Below are positions 34,334 through 43,457 of a stretch of DNA of 49,576 nt, one piece after another. The first letter of the stretch is position 1; every line of letters begins with the position of its first letter. The position numbers were made by a program, and so were the translations under genes. Where the stretch lies: positions 1 through 49,576 of the forward strand of contig NZ_AZGM01000150.1 of assembly GCF_001435935.1 (NCBI RefSeq). The letters are read 5' to 3'. The notes under the pieces are model-generated. The model had not been told where the DNA came from, searched no databases, and worked only from the letters and a program-made list of their open reading frames with translations. Source of the DNA: Limosilactobacillus panis DSM 6035. GTDB lineage: Bacteria; Bacillota; Bacilli; Lactobacillales; Lactobacillaceae.

Positions 34334-35023
34334 ATGACAGAGAAGAATGAGTTAAAGCAAAGTGAAAAGCGGGAAACGGAAAAGTTAGTTCATAAGCTGA
34401 TCCGAGCAATTGATGAACATCCGGAAAAGGTGAACAACTACTATGACCTTGGTTCCTTACTGACCCGGCTAAACGACTATGAACAGGCGGAAGAACTGTT
34501 TATGAAGGCCCTGGGAATTTTTGAGGCTAAAAAAGATCAGTCAGCAATCAACCTGTTAAACTACGGACTTGGTAACCTTTACTACGAAGTGGGGAAACCA
34601 AATGCGGCAATTAAGCTTTACAATAAGATTGATGATGACAAGTTAAAGGCCGACTCATACTTGATGCTTGCCCAGAGTTACATGAAGAAGGGGCAGCATA
34701 AGCAGGCGGTTGCATACGGCTTAACGGCTCATGAGTTACGGGCCCAGGATCCGGAAATCAACCAGGTCATTGGTGATTCTCTCTTGGCCCTTGGTGAATT
34801 TGCGGAGGCTAAGAAATACTATGACGCAATTTTGAAACGTCACCCCGGTCGTGCGGATACCCAGTTTAACCGGGGACTGGTAGCCATGGTGCTGGGGGAA
34901 CCGTACACCGATTACTTAACCCAGGCTAAGCAGTTAAACCCAACTTATTACCAAAAGAGTGAACAACGGTTAGCGGATATTGAAAAGACGCTCCAAAAAA
35001 CACAATCAAAAAAGAATAAATAG
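34334..35023 (+). CDS. Tetratricopeptide repeat protein
   Basis: The protein has 229 residues from ATG 34334 (AAGGGGTGG upstream). A charged head is followed by TPR-like helical pairs, for example NYYDLGSLLTRLNDYEQAEE, LNYGLGNLYYEVGKPNAAIK, YLMLAQSYMKKGQHKQAV and VIGDSLLALGEFAEAKKYY. No signal peptide or enzyme domain is present, so it is probably a cytosolic scaffold. It ends four to five bases inside the beginning of the recD2 leader sequence and is likely cotranscribed with it. Its partner is unknown. Confidence 0.85.
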   Translation: MTEKNELKQSEKRETEKLVHKLIRAIDEHPEKVNNYYDLGSLLTRLNDYEQAEELFMKALGIFEAKKDQSAINLLNYGLGNLYYEVGKPNAAIKLYNKIDDDKLKADSYLMLAQSYMKKGQHKQAVAYGLTAHELRAQDPEINQVIGDSLLALGEFAEAKKYYDAILKRHPGRADTQFNRGLVAMVLGEPYTDYLTQAKQLNPTYYQKSEQRLADIEKTLQKTQSKKNK

Positions 35024-35043
35024 TGCTGGAAAGGATGACTTCA

Positions 35044-37446
35044 ATGGCAACGGAAATGGATTTATTTAAGACGCCACAGGAGCCGTCTTTTTTTGTTGGC
35101 CAGGTTCAGTCCGAGATTTTTACCAGCCCGGATTCCTTTTACAAGGTGTTGGCGGTCTCGGTGGAAGACGCCAACTTTGATTGGGACGAAAACGAGATCA
35201 CGGTAACGGGAAGCTTTGGTGACCTGAGTGATGACCAGACTTATCGTTTTGAGGGACAACTTGTTGAACATCCCCGTTATGGTTGGCAGTTTCAGGCGCA
35301 ATCATACCATGTCAACCGGCCGACCAGTCGTGGGGGCCTGGTGGAATTCCTGGCCAGCAAGCAGTTTCCAGGTATTGGTCAGAAGACGGCCGAAAAGGTG
35401 GTTGATGCTCTAGGCACTAACGCCATCGATAAGATTACTGCTGATCCCCATGTCTTAGACCCCCTAAACCTTCGTAAGACTGTCCGTGATTCACTGGTAG
35501 AAAACCTCCAGGCCAACCAGGGACTTGACCAGGTAATAATTGGCCTTAATGACTTTGGCTTCGGAAGTAACCTGATTTCCTCCATTGTCGACCGTTACGG
35601 TGAAGATGCCCTCCAGGTGATTAAGGAAAATCCCTACCAACTCGCGGCGGATATTGATGGTATTAGCTTCAAGCGCGCTGACCAAGTTGCCGCTAAGTTA
35701 GGGATTGCTGGTAACGACCCCCGCCGGATTAACGCGGCGGTTGTCCAGTCCTTAGATGACCTCACAATGGCCACAGGGGATACCTACACCAGTATCAAGC
35801 CCCTCCTCGCTAACAGCCTCCAGCTCCTTAATGGTGATGGTCGCTTTGCGGACAGTAATACCGTTGCGGATCAGATCGTTGCGATGGAGAAGAAGCACCA
35901 AATTAACTATGAAGATGATCGTCTGTACCCGACCAGCCTCTACCGGGCCGAGTACCAAATTGCCGACCACCTGCAACGCCTGATGGGCACGGACGAGGAG
36001 CAGATTGCTGATGAGACGATCATGGCAACGCTGAAGCGAACAGAGAAGGAAACGGGTATCAAGTATGACCGGGTCCAGGTTCAAGCAGTAAAAACCGCTC
36101 TCAACAATAAAATCATGCTGTTGACGGGGGGACCAGGGACCGGGAAAACGACCATTATCCGGGCCATCGTTGAATGTTATGCTAAGGTCCACCAATTGTC
36201 TTTGGAAGTCAACGATTACAAGGGGAAGGCCTTTCCCATCCTGCTTGCCGCCCCGACTGGCCGTGCTGCTAAGCGGATGAGTGAGACGACTGACTTACCG
36301 GCAAGCACTATTCACCGTTTGTTAGGGTTGAATGGCCGGGAAATGCCAACGGACATTAGTGCCCGGGACTTGAAGGGGTCTTTGTTGATTGTTGACGAGA
36401 TGTCGATGGTGGACACCCTCCTGTTTAAAACGTTAATTCAGGCGGTCCCAACCGCCATGCACGTTGTCCTGGTGGGTGATAAGGACCAGCTACCGTCAGT
36501 GGGCCCGGGACAGGTATTCCATGACCTCCTGTCCTTTGACGAGTTACCTAAAATTGAACTAGTCGATATTCACCGTCAGGCGGCTGATTCGACGATTATT
36601 CCACTTGCCCACGCAATTAAGGAAGGCCACCTGCCCGCTGATCTGATGGCCAAGAAGGCGGACCGGTCGTTCATTCCCTGTCATGCGGGTCAGGTTCCGG
36701 ACGTCGTTGAACAAATCATTGAAAAGAGTGAGGAGCGGGGCTATTCATCAGCGGATGTGCAGGTCTTGGCCCCGATGTATCGGGGAATGTCCGGTGTAGA
36801 TAACCTTAACGAGCTTGCCCAGGATGTTTATAATTCCGCCAGTCAGTCCAAGCAATCGGTTGAGTACCGGGGGCAGACCTTCCGGGTTGGCGATAAGGTT
36901 TTACAGCTGGTCAACAGTCCAGAGAACAACGTCTTTAACGGTGACATCGGTAAGATCGTTGCCATTGAAGGCACGGAAAAGGGGCAAAAGGCTACGAGCA
37001 TGACGATTGATTTCGACGGAAACGAGGTTAAATACTCCCGGATGGAATGGAACCAGCTACAGTTAGCTTACGCAATTTCAATTCATAAGTCGCAGGGGAG
37101 CCAGTTTAAGATGGTCTTGCTGCCGATAGTGCGCCAGTTCAGCCGGATGTTACAGCGGAACCTGATTTATACCGCAATTACGCGTGCCGCAGACAAGCTA
37201 ATCATGATGGGCGAGGCTTCGGCAATGGCAATGGCGGTCCGCAATGTTGGTACTAATCGCCAAACGACCCTGCTGCAACGGTTAAATGAAAAGTGGGATA
37301 AACAGTCAACCGCAGGGGATGTTCAGTCACCTTCGCCGTCTGCCCCCACGACTGGCGGCGAAACGGTCTTAACACCGGCGCTAATCGAGCAGGGCACGAT
37401 TGACCCACTGATTGGCATGGACGGAATCCGACCAGGGGACCTTTAA
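35044..37446 (+). CDS. recD2: ATP-dependent RecD2-type DNA helicase
   Basis: This is a 5'-to-3' superfamily 1B helicase not paired with RecBC. It has 800 residues from ATG 35044, with GGAAAGGA eight bases upstream. An N-terminal OB-like region and helix-hairpin-helix repeats (FPGIGQKTAEKVVDALG) precede the motor. Walker A is TGGPGTGKTT (residues 361-370), Walker B is LLIVDEMSMVD, then GDKDQLPSVGPG, and the C-terminal motifs include YAISIHKSQGSQFK and YTAITRA. The tail is a Pro/Ser/Thr-rich extension. It follows the TPR gene. The role is in recombination and replication-fork repair. Confidence 0.93.
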   Translation: MATEMDLFKTPQEPSFFVGQVQSEIFTSPDSFYKVLAVSVEDANFDWDENEITVTGSFGDLSDDQTYRFEGQLVEHPRYGWQFQAQSYHVNRPTSRGGLVEFLASKQFPGIGQKTAEKVVDALGTNAIDKITADPHVLDPLNLRKTVRDSLVENLQANQGLDQVIIGLNDFGFGSNLISSIVDRYGEDALQVIKENPYQLAADIDGISFKRADQVAAKLGIAGNDPRRINAAVVQSLDDLTMATGDTYTSIKPLLANSLQLLNGDGRFADSNTVADQIVAMEKKHQINYEDDRLYPTSLYRAEYQIADHLQRLMGTDEEQIADETIMATLKRTEKETGIKYDRVQVQAVKTALNNKIMLLTGGPGTGKTTIIRAIVECYAKVHQLSLEVNDYKGKAFPILLAAPTGRAAKRMSETTDLPASTIHRLLGLNGREMPTDISARDLKGSLLIVDEMSMVDTLLFKTLIQAVPTAMHVVLVGDKDQLPSVGPGQVFHDLLSFDELPKIELVDIHRQAADSTIIPLAHAIKEGHLPADLMAKKADRSFIPCHAGQVPDVVEQIIEKSEERGYSSADVQVLAPMYRGMSGVDNLNELAQDVYNSASQSKQSVEYRGQTFRVGDKVLQLVNSPENNVFNGDIGKIVAIEGTEKGQKATSMTIDFDGNEVKYSRMEWNQLQLAYAISIHKSQGSQFKMVLLPIVRQFSRMLQRNLIYTAITRAADKLIMMGEASAMAMAVRNVGTNRQTTLLQRLNEKWDKQSTAGDVQSPSPSAPTTGGETVLTPALIEQGTIDPLIGMDGIRPGDL

Positions 37447-37454
37447 ACTAAGGC

Positions 37455-37483
37455 TTGATTGCGCCACCATTTGTTGCGATAAT
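37455..37483 (+). promoter_or_regulatory. Promoter of prs
   Basis: TTGATT (37455-37460) and GATAAT (37478-37483) are exactly 17 bases apart, about 40 bases before prs. Confidence 0.6.
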
Positions 37484-37521
37484 AGGGTTTAAACAGCTAG
37501 AAAATTAAAGGGAGTACAATA

Positions 37522-38496
37522 ATGACGCAAATCAAGAATGCTCAAAATGTCCGTTTGTTTGCATTAAATTCAAATTACCCGCTGGCAGAAGCAATCGCTG
37601 AGAAAATTGGTCTACCTCTGAGTAAGGCTTCTGATAACCACTTTGCTGATGGGGAAATCAAGATTACGATTGACGAAAGTGTGCGGGGCTGTGAGGTATA
37701 CGTAATCCAGTCCGTATCCGATCCTGTTAATACCAACCTCATGGAGCTACTGATTATGGTGGATGCCCTTCGCCGGGCAAGTGCCGCCAAGATCAATGTG
37801 GTGATGCCTTACTATGGCTACGCTCGTCAGGACCGTAAGGCACGCAGCCGGGAGCCAATTACGGCTAAGTTGGTTGCTAATCTGCTGGAGATGGACAAAA
37901 TTGACCGGCTAGTGACAATTGACCTTCACGCTGCCCAGGTGCAAGGATTCTTTGATATTCCGGTCGACCACTTGCAGGCGACGAGCTTGTTTGCTAATTA
38001 CTTTAATAAGCAAGGGCTAATCAACGATGACACCGTTGTTGTTGCTCCCGACCATGCTGGTGTCAGCTTTGCACGTAAGTTTGCGGAAAGAATTAAGGCC
38101 CCGATTGCAATTATCGATAACCGGGCCGATGAAGTTCGTGAACAGACAGTTCAAGAGGTTCCCGAGTACGTCATTGGTGACGTTAAGGGTAAGACCGCAC
38201 TGGTTGTTGACGACATTGTCGATACCGGTGTCCGAATGAAGCTTTCTGCTCAAGCACTGAAGAAGTTCGGGGCAAAGGACGTTTACGGCGTTGCTACCCA
38301 CGCGGTTCTTTCTGGTAATGCGGTTCAAACTCTGCAGAACTCGCAGCTTGAGAAGTTAGTCGTGACTGACACGATTCATCTTCCCGAGGAGAAGAAGTTT
38401 GATAAATTGGTCCAGTTATCAGTTGCGGACCTGTTGAAGGAAGCAATTGTGCGCATTCACAATCACCAATCAATTGATACGCTGTTTAACCGGTAA
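37522..38496 (+). CDS. prs: Ribose-phosphate pyrophosphokinase (PRPP synthetase)
   Basis: Prs makes PRPP from ribose 5-phosphate and ATP for purine, pyrimidine, histidine and NAD synthesis. The 324-residue protein has FADGEIKITIDESVRG, the PYYGYARQDRKARSREPI ATP-binding region, ATSLFANYF, PDHAGVSFARK, and the PRPP loop LVVDDIVDTG. AAGGGAG precedes ATG. A strong terminator follows, so it is probably monocistronic. Confidence 0.95.
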   Translation: MTQIKNAQNVRLFALNSNYPLAEAIAEKIGLPLSKASDNHFADGEIKITIDESVRGCEVYVIQSVSDPVNTNLMELLIMVDALRRASAAKINVVMPYYGYARQDRKARSREPITAKLVANLLEMDKIDRLVTIDLHAAQVQGFFDIPVDHLQATSLFANYFNKQGLINDDTVVVAPDHAGVSFARKFAERIKAPIAIIDNRADEVREQTVQEVPEYVIGDVKGKTALVVDDIVDTGVRMKLSAQALKKFGAKDVYGVATHAVLSGNAVQTLQNSQLEKLVVTDTIHLPEEKKFDKLVQLSVADLLKEAIVRIHNHQSIDTLFNR

Positions 38497-38499
38497 ACT

Positions 38500-38535
38500 A
38501 AAAAAGACGCGGAATTGATTTCCGCGTCTTTTTTA
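38500..38535. terminator. Bidirectional terminator between prs and dapF
   Basis: GACGCGGAA (38506-38514) and TTCCGCGTC (38520-38528) form a perfect 9-base stem with a 5-base loop, flanked by A5 on the left and T6 on the right. It serves prs on the plus strand and dapF on the minus strand. The dapF stop codon (38533-38535) lies at its edge. Confidence 0.92.
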
Positions 38536-39540
38536 GTTTCGTTGACTCAGATTAAACTTCGGCAAGTGGCGAATGAATTGCTCATAGGCCACTTGCTCAC
38601 CAGTTGCTGTAATCGTACAGTTTTCCGCGTTTACACTTGCCTGGTGGAGGTCTGCTTCTTCAACCTTGATATGGTGGGTGAAGGTGGCATTGCCGACCAG
38701 TTCGACCCAGTAACGACGATCCTGGTAGTGGACAACTGTCTTGACCATCCCGCCCGGATTGTAAACGGTAATTGGTTCATCGAAGGCTCCCTGGTCACCA
38801 TGCAAAAGGACAAAGGCTAAGCTAGTGGCAGACATCCCGGTCCCGCAAGCATTGGTGAACCCGACGCCCCGTTCATAGGTCCGAACAAAGAGGTGGTTTG
38901 GACCTAGGATATGGGCAAAGTTGACGTTTACGCCATCACTGAAGTAGGGGTTGTCACCGTTTAAGTAGGGCCCTAATTCACCGAGGAGCGGGCCCTCAAT
39001 TACTTCCTGACTCACGAATGAGATCAGGTGGGGGTTAGGAATTGCGATTGCGGAGAAGGTCAACTGTGGAGCAAATTCCGGTACTGGGGTTCCCAAAAGA
39101 CGATCGTGACCGAGATTGTCAAAGGGGAGGGCTTCCTTGTTAAAACGAACGGGTGATATCTCCACGGCGAAGGACGGTACATCTGGAGCGAAGTCCTTTT
39201 CACGGCGTACCTGGAGACTTGCGTCCATGGTATCCACCTTAAAGGACTCCTTTTGGTCCCGTTCTGCAAGGTAGCGGGCAACGGTCCGCAGACCATTACC
39301 GCACATTGAGGCTTCACTGCCGTCCGCATTGATTACCCGCATTTGGGCAAGTGCTCCGGGCCGGGTCGGTTTATTAACGACTAAGAGACCGTCAGCACCG
39401 CCAAGGACTCCCGTTTGGTGGTTAGTAAGGTGCTGGGCGAGCTTGCGCAGTTGGTCATCAGTTAATGCCGTCTTTAGCTTGGTTTGGTCCAAGATGAAGA
39501 AACTATTTTGTGATCCGTGGACTTTTATTAAGTTTGCCAT
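38533..39540 (-). CDS. dapF: Diaminopimelate epimerase DapF
   Basis: DapF converts LL-diaminopimelate to the meso form, the substrate of LysA. At 335 residues it is longer than the common 275. The two catalytic cysteines are at 80 (ASMCGNGLRTVARYL) and 232 (TNACGTGMSATSLA), both in the conserved contexts. The extra length is in the central region. GAGGAG precedes the ATG on the minus strand. It is the second gene of the lysC-dapF unit, 14 bases downstream of lysC. Confidence 0.93.
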   Translation of the reverse strand: MANLIKVHGSQNSFFILDQTKLKTALTDDQLRKLAQHLTNHQTGVLGGADGLLVVNKPTRPGALAQMRVINADGSEASMCGNGLRTVARYLAERDQKESFKVDTMDASLQVRREKDFAPDVPSFAVEISPVRFNKEALPFDNLGHDRLLGTPVPEFAPQLTFSAIAIPNPHLISFVSQEVIEGPLLGELGPYLNGDNPYFSDGVNVNFAHILGPNHLFVRTYERGVGFTNACGTGMSATSLAFVLLHGDQGAFDEPITVYNPGGMVKTVVHYQDRRYWVELVGNATFTHHIKVEEADLHQASVNAENCTITATGEQVAYEQFIRHLPKFNLSQRN

Positions 39541-39554
39541 TTGTTAATCTCCTC

Positions 39555-40913
39555 CTAGTTTGCAAAGAAGCGGTGGTAAATTGCCCGAACAGCTTTATCA
39601 GCGTCGCGATCGTAGGTACCAATCATAATTGATATGCGGGATGCCCCCTGGTTGATCATTGGGACGGGGATGTTTTCCTCCGTTAGGGGCGTCAAGATGT
39701 CGTTAATCACACCGGTTCGGTTACGCATTCCCTCACCAACCACCATCGTAATTGCGTAGTTGTCGATCCATTCCAACTGGTCGGGGTTAATCTCTTCTTG
39801 AATTTCGTTGCAAATAACGTCGACCAATTCGTCATCCAGCTGGTTCCGGTCCAGAATTAGGGTTATATCGTCAATCCCGGATGGCATGTGCTCGTAAGAA
39901 ATATCGTGCCGGGCGAGAATATTCAGGATCCGGAGGGTAAATCCGGATTCCTTGTTCAGGAGGTACTTATGCAGGTAGAGCGCGGCAAAATGCTTGCCAC
40001 TGACAACCCCGGTAACAATGTCCGCTGGCTGAAAGCCCTTATCGGGAACAATTAAGGTTCCGGGCTTTTCCGGGTGCTGAGTATTCTTAACGTTAATTGG
40101 AATATTACCCTGGATAGCGGGGATTAGGGCCTCATCATGAAAGACTGAGAAGCCCGCGTAGGACAATTCCCGCATTTCCCGGTAGGTCATCTTAGTGATT
40201 GCTTGTGGATGGTCAACTACGGCCGGATTAGCTGCGTAAATGGCGTCAACATCGGTGAAGTTTTCATACATTGTTGCGTGCAGGCCCCGGGCAAGGATGG
40301 CGCCTGTGATGTCTGAACCTCCCCGGGAGAAGGTTGCAATGTGACCAGCCAGGGTGATGCCATAAAAGCCAGGGAAAACGAGGAGCTCGCTGTCGTTAAA
40401 CGAGAAGTGGTCCAATAGAGAATAGGTTTCGGGCATTACAGTTGCGTTATTTGGCGTCCCCGTAACCCGGATACCAGCCTCTGTCGGGGTAACAAAGCGG
40501 GCTTCGTAGCCCTGCTGCTGAAGGATTAGGGACATCAATTCGGCATTTGATCGTTCGCCATGGGCTTTGAACGTCGCCATCAGGTAATTATGGTTAGGAA
40601 AGTGCCAGCTGGGTAACTCCTTCAGGCGGTCAATGATGGGAGCCAACTTTTTTGGGGGAACGTTAAAATAGTTTGCAATTTCAACGTAGCAATTGATAAT
40701 TTGGCCAACCGTTTGCTGGTATGGTTTGTTGTTTAGGACTTCATTAGCATACTGAATTAAAAGGTCAGTAACTTTCGTATCCTTACTGTTTCGCTTCCCG
40801 GGGGCTGAGGTAACGATGACCCGGCGCTGGGGGTCAGCAGTGATGATATTAATTGCCTGGGCAAAGTGTTCGCCATCAGCGAGTGAACTGCCACCAAACT
40901 TTACAACTTTCAT
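39555..40913 (-). CDS. lysC: Aspartate kinase
   Basis: This enzyme starts the aspartate pathway by phosphorylating aspartate. The 452-residue protein begins MKVVKFGGSSLADGEHF (ATP-binding), has the substrate region around FSRGGSDITGAILARGLH, and ends in two ACT-type regulatory segments (about 310-450: SGFTLRILNILARHDISYEH and TMVVGEGMRNRTGVINDILTPLTE). The size and tandem ACT part resemble the monofunctional, lysine-sensitive class III enzymes. AAGGAG precedes the ATG on the minus strand. The promoter carries a palindrome and no riboswitch. Allosteric feedback is inferred from the ACT domains. Confidence 0.92.
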   Translation of the reverse strand: MKVVKFGGSSLADGEHFAQAINIITADPQRRVIVTSAPGKRNSKDTKVTDLLIQYANEVLNNKPYQQTVGQIINCYVEIANYFNVPPKKLAPIIDRLKELPSWHFPNHNYLMATFKAHGERSNAELMSLILQQQGYEARFVTPTEAGIRVTGTPNNATVMPETYSLLDHFSFNDSELLVFPGFYGITLAGHIATFSRGGSDITGAILARGLHATMYENFTDVDAIYAANPAVVDHPQAITKMTYREMRELSYAGFSVFHDEALIPAIQGNIPINVKNTQHPEKPGTLIVPDKGFQPADIVTGVVSGKHFAALYLHKYLLNKESGFTLRILNILARHDISYEHMPSGIDDITLILDRNQLDDELVDVICNEIQEEINPDQLEWIDNYAITMVVGEGMRNRTGVINDILTPLTEENIPVPMINQGASRISIMIGTYDRDADKAVRAIYHRFFAN

Positions 40914-40976
40914 TTCTTAAGAACTCCTTCTGGAAAACGCCAAAAATGCTAATTTTCCGTAAACAATTTTAATCGA

Positions 40977-41004
40977 ATTCTAACATGTTTCACCAAACAT
41001 GCAA
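40977..41004 (-). promoter_or_regulatory. lysC promoter with palindromic operator in the spacer
   Basis: On the minus strand TTGCAT (40999-41004) and TAGAAT (40977-40982) are 16 bases apart, with TG-T before TAGAAT (extended -10). The perfect palindrome CATGTTT-N4-AAACATG (40984-41001) fills the spacer. A transcript would start near 40970, about 57 bases before the lysC start, leaving no room for a riboswitch. The binding protein is unknown. Confidence 0.55.
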
Positions 41005-41054
41005 GTAAAATAATTTTGTGATGTTGATGATTAAACGTTTTACCAAATGCTGAA

Positions 41055-41082
41055 AATGAGGAGATCTTTTCCGGACCTCATT
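41055..41082. promoter_or_regulatory. Inverted repeat between the divergent promoters
   Basis: AATGAGG (41055-41061) and CCTCATT (41076-41082) form a perfect 7-base repeat with a 14-base centre, ending seven bases before the lysA -35. It could be an operator shared by lysC and lysA, or a hairpin without function. Confidence 0.35.
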
Positions 41083-41089
41083 ATCCCTA

Positions 41090-41118
41090 TTGACTTTCTC
41101 ATTATTTTTTTATAAGCT
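41090..41118 (+). promoter_or_regulatory. Promoter of the lysA riboswitch
   Basis: TTGACT (41090-41095) is followed by a T-rich spacer and TAAGCT (41113-41118), 17 bases away. TATAAG (41111-41116) overlaps it and is a better hexamer, at 15 bases. Initiation would be just before the riboswitch. Confidence 0.5.
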
Positions 41119-41127
41119 TAATACAAA

Positions 41128-41295
41128 TCGAAGAGGTGCAGCCAACACAAGTAGGGTAATGGAGCCACTGTCGGGCAGTGAGGTTACCTCAACAGGGCGG
41201 TTGCCGAAGTGCTTGACTTGACAGGAGCCAGGTTAACTGGGGCGTGGTTGAATAAGCTACGGACTGTCGCAGGACGAATATCAGCCTGCGTTGCG
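41128..41295 (+). promoter_or_regulatory. Lysine riboswitch (L-box)
   Basis: The core signatures of the lysine aptamer are present in order: GAAGAGGTGCAGCC (from 41130), CAAGTAGGGTAATGGAG, GTTGCCGAAG (in the central junction), GGAGCCAGGTTAACTGG and CGGACTGTCGC (about 41260-41270). Binding of lysine would favour the terminator just downstream and turn off lysA and the genes behind it. The riboswitch precedes lysA and not lysC. Confidence 0.88.
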
Positions 41296-41322
41296 CTATC
41301 GACAAATGAGAATGGAACTTAG

Positions 41323-41357
41323 TCCACTGTTTGTTCTGCGCAAACAGTGGATTTTTT
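41323..41357 (+). terminator. Riboswitch-controlled terminator
   Basis: TCCACTGTTTG (41323-41333) and CAAACAGTGGA (41341-41351) form a perfect 11-base stem with a 7-base loop, followed by six T. It is placed between the lysine aptamer and the lysA start and is the expression platform. Confidence 0.92.
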
Positions 41358-41399
41358 ATTGGTCGACTTCCCCGGCAACATGAATTGGAGGAATTGATT

Positions 41400-42713
41400 A
41401 TGAATGAACAGATTACCGCTGACCAACTCAATGAGGCAGGGCACCTGCTGATTGGGGGCTGTGACGCGATTGACTTAGCTCATGAGTACCAGACACCCCT
41501 GGTTGTTTATGACGTTAGCCAGATTCGCCAACAAATTCGAGCCTTTAAGCGGGTCTTTGAAGAAAACGATGTTTCATACGCGGTTTCTTACGCTAGCAAG
41601 GCCTTTGCCGCCGTTGCAATGTACCAGGTAGTTAACCAGGAGGGTGCCTACATCGACGTGGTCTCTGGTGGTGAAATGTATACCGCTATCCAGGCCGGCT
41701 TCCCAATGGAACGGGCCAGCTTTCACGGCAATAACAAGTCTTATGATGAGCTGGTAATGGCTGTTAAGCACCACGTGGGGGTAATCGTCATTGACAACTT
41801 CCACGAAATTGACCTCCTAAGTCAGGTCTTAAACGAATTGGATGCAAAGACAAAGGTAATGATCCGGATCACTCCTGGGATCTCTGCCCACACTAATAAG
41901 TACATTCAGACCGGCCAGGTTGACAGTAAGTTTGGTTTTGACCTTGCTTCTGGACAGGCAGATGAAGCCCTGCAAAAGGTACTGGCTAACCCGCGGATGG
42001 ACCTGATTGGCCTGCACGCCCATATTGGCTCGCAGATCTTTGAAGTTGCGGGCTTTGAAGGGGTGGCTAATAAGCTGGTTGAGGTTGCTGACCACTGGCA
42101 AAAGAAGTTTGGTTACCAGGCAAAGGTAATCAATGTTGGCGGTGGCTTTGGAATCCGCTACGTTAAGGATGACCAGCCCCTTCGTCCTGAGCAATTTGTT
42201 GATGCTATCATCAAGGCGATTAAGAAGGCTGTTCAGCCAACTAACTTGGGAAAGCCGGCAATCTGGATTGAACCAGGCCGGTCAATCGTTGGGCCAGCCG
42301 GTTATAACCTTTACACGGTGGGGTCACGGAAGGACCTTCCAGGGCTAAAATCGTACGTCACAGTTGATGGGGGGATGGGTGATAACATTCGTCCAGCCCT
42401 CTACCAGGCCAAGTACGAAACGGTTCTGGTCAGTGATCCACAAGCACCGTTTACTGAGCACGTTCGCTTAGCCGGTAAGTATTGTGAATCGGGCGATATC
42501 CTGTGTCAGGACCAAGCCTTACCAAAGACCAAACCGGGTGATGTTTTGGCTATGCTGGACACGGGTGCCTACGGTTATTCAATGGCCTCAAATTACAATC
42601 GGAACCCACGACCGGCCGTGGTTTTTGCGGAAAACGGTCATTCTCAAGTGGTTATTAAGCGGGAAACTTTTGCGGACCTGACCCACCTAGACCAACCTTA
42701 CGAGCAAAATTAA
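41400..42713 (+). CDS. lysA: Diaminopimelate decarboxylase LysA
   Basis: LysA decarboxylates meso-diaminopimelate to lysine. The 437-residue protein from ATG 41400 (GGAGGA upstream) has PLP Lys67 in YASKAFA, HAHIGSQ, the PLP phosphate loop NVGGGFG, EPGRSIV and the catalytic Cys in KYCESGD. In-frame codons further upstream fall inside the terminator. It is the first gene of the riboswitch-controlled unit. Confidence 0.95.
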   Translation: MNEQITADQLNEAGHLLIGGCDAIDLAHEYQTPLVVYDVSQIRQQIRAFKRVFEENDVSYAVSYASKAFAAVAMYQVVNQEGAYIDVVSGGEMYTAIQAGFPMERASFHGNNKSYDELVMAVKHHVGVIVIDNFHEIDLLSQVLNELDAKTKVMIRITPGISAHTNKYIQTGQVDSKFGFDLASGQADEALQKVLANPRMDLIGLHAHIGSQIFEVAGFEGVANKLVEVADHWQKKFGYQAKVINVGGGFGIRYVKDDQPLRPEQFVDAIIKAIKKAVQPTNLGKPAIWIEPGRSIVGPAGYNLYTVGSRKDLPGLKSYVTVDGGMGDNIRPALYQAKYETVLVSDPQAPFTEHVRLAGKYCESGDILCQDQALPKTKPGDVLAMLDTGAYGYSMASNYNRNPRPAVVFAENGHSQVVIKRETFADLTHLDQPYEQN

Positions 42714-42744
42714 TCTATAATATAGGAAGAAAGAGGAATAAAAA

Positions 42745-43455
42745 ATGGCAAAACTAGATGCACAAGCAATCATTAACTACATTGGCAATGCTCCTAAGAA
42801 GACTCCAGTGAAGGTCATTCTAAAGGGGGACATTGACGGACTAGCCTTTCCAGAGAGCCTGCAGGTATTTCCGGAAAAACAGACCGCCACGCTCTTTGGT
42901 GACTGGGCCGACGTTAAGCCTTTCCTAGAAGAAAATAAGGAGAAGGTTACCGACTACCATATTGAAAATGACGCCCGTAATTCGGCTGTACCGTTGCTCA
43001 ATTTGAAGGAGATCAACGCCAGGATTGAACCAGGGGCAATCATTCGTGACAAGGTCCTAATTGGTGATAATGCCGTCATCATGATGGGGGCAATCATCAA
43101 CATTGGTGCGGAAATTGGTGCCGACTCGATGATCGACATGGGAGCGGTCCTCGGTGGCCGTGCCATCGTTGGTAAGCATTGCCACATCGGTGCAGGGACC
43201 GTCTTAGCAGGTGTGGTTGAACCAGCAAGTGCCCAACCGGTGCGGATTGATGACAACGTTTTAATTGGAGCCAACGCCGTTGTAATTGAAGGTGTCCATG
43301 TCGGTGAAGGTGCTGTTGTGGCGGCCGGAGCAATTGTTACCCACGATGTTGCTCCCCACACGATGGTGGCCGGAGTACCAGCAAAGTTTATTAAGAATGT
43401 TGACCAACAGACCAGTGACAAGACGGCCCTGCAGGATGACTTGAGGAAGTTGTAA
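42745..43455 (+). CDS. dapD: Tetrahydrodipicolinate N-acetyltransferase
   Basis: It acetylates 2,3,4,5-tetrahydrodipicolinate in the acetylase branch of DAP synthesis. The 236-residue protein has an N-terminal alpha/beta cap and a left-handed beta helix of hexapeptide repeats from about residue 85 to 210, for example [36 protein letters not shown] and [19 protein letters not shown]. The next gene is the matching deacetylase. Some databases call this type dapH. AAGAGGAA precedes ATG. Confidence 0.93.
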   Translation: MAKLDAQAIINYIGNAPKKTPVKVILKGDIDGLAFPESLQVFPEKQTATLFGDWADVKPFLEENKEKVTDYHIENDARNSAVPLLNLKEINARIEPGAIIRDKVLIGDNAVIMMGAIINIGAEIGADSMIDMGAVLGGRAIVGKHCHIGAGTVLAGVVEPASAQPVRIDDNVLIGANAVVIEGVHVGEGAVVAAGAIVTHDVAPHTMVAGVPAKFIKNVDQQTSDKTALQDDLRKL

Positions 43456-43457
43456 TT

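Noticed and set aside
40914-41054. A riboswitch for lysC on the minus strand
   Set aside because: The leader is only about 57 bases and shows no L-box signatures; the only clear lysine aptamer is on the plus strand.
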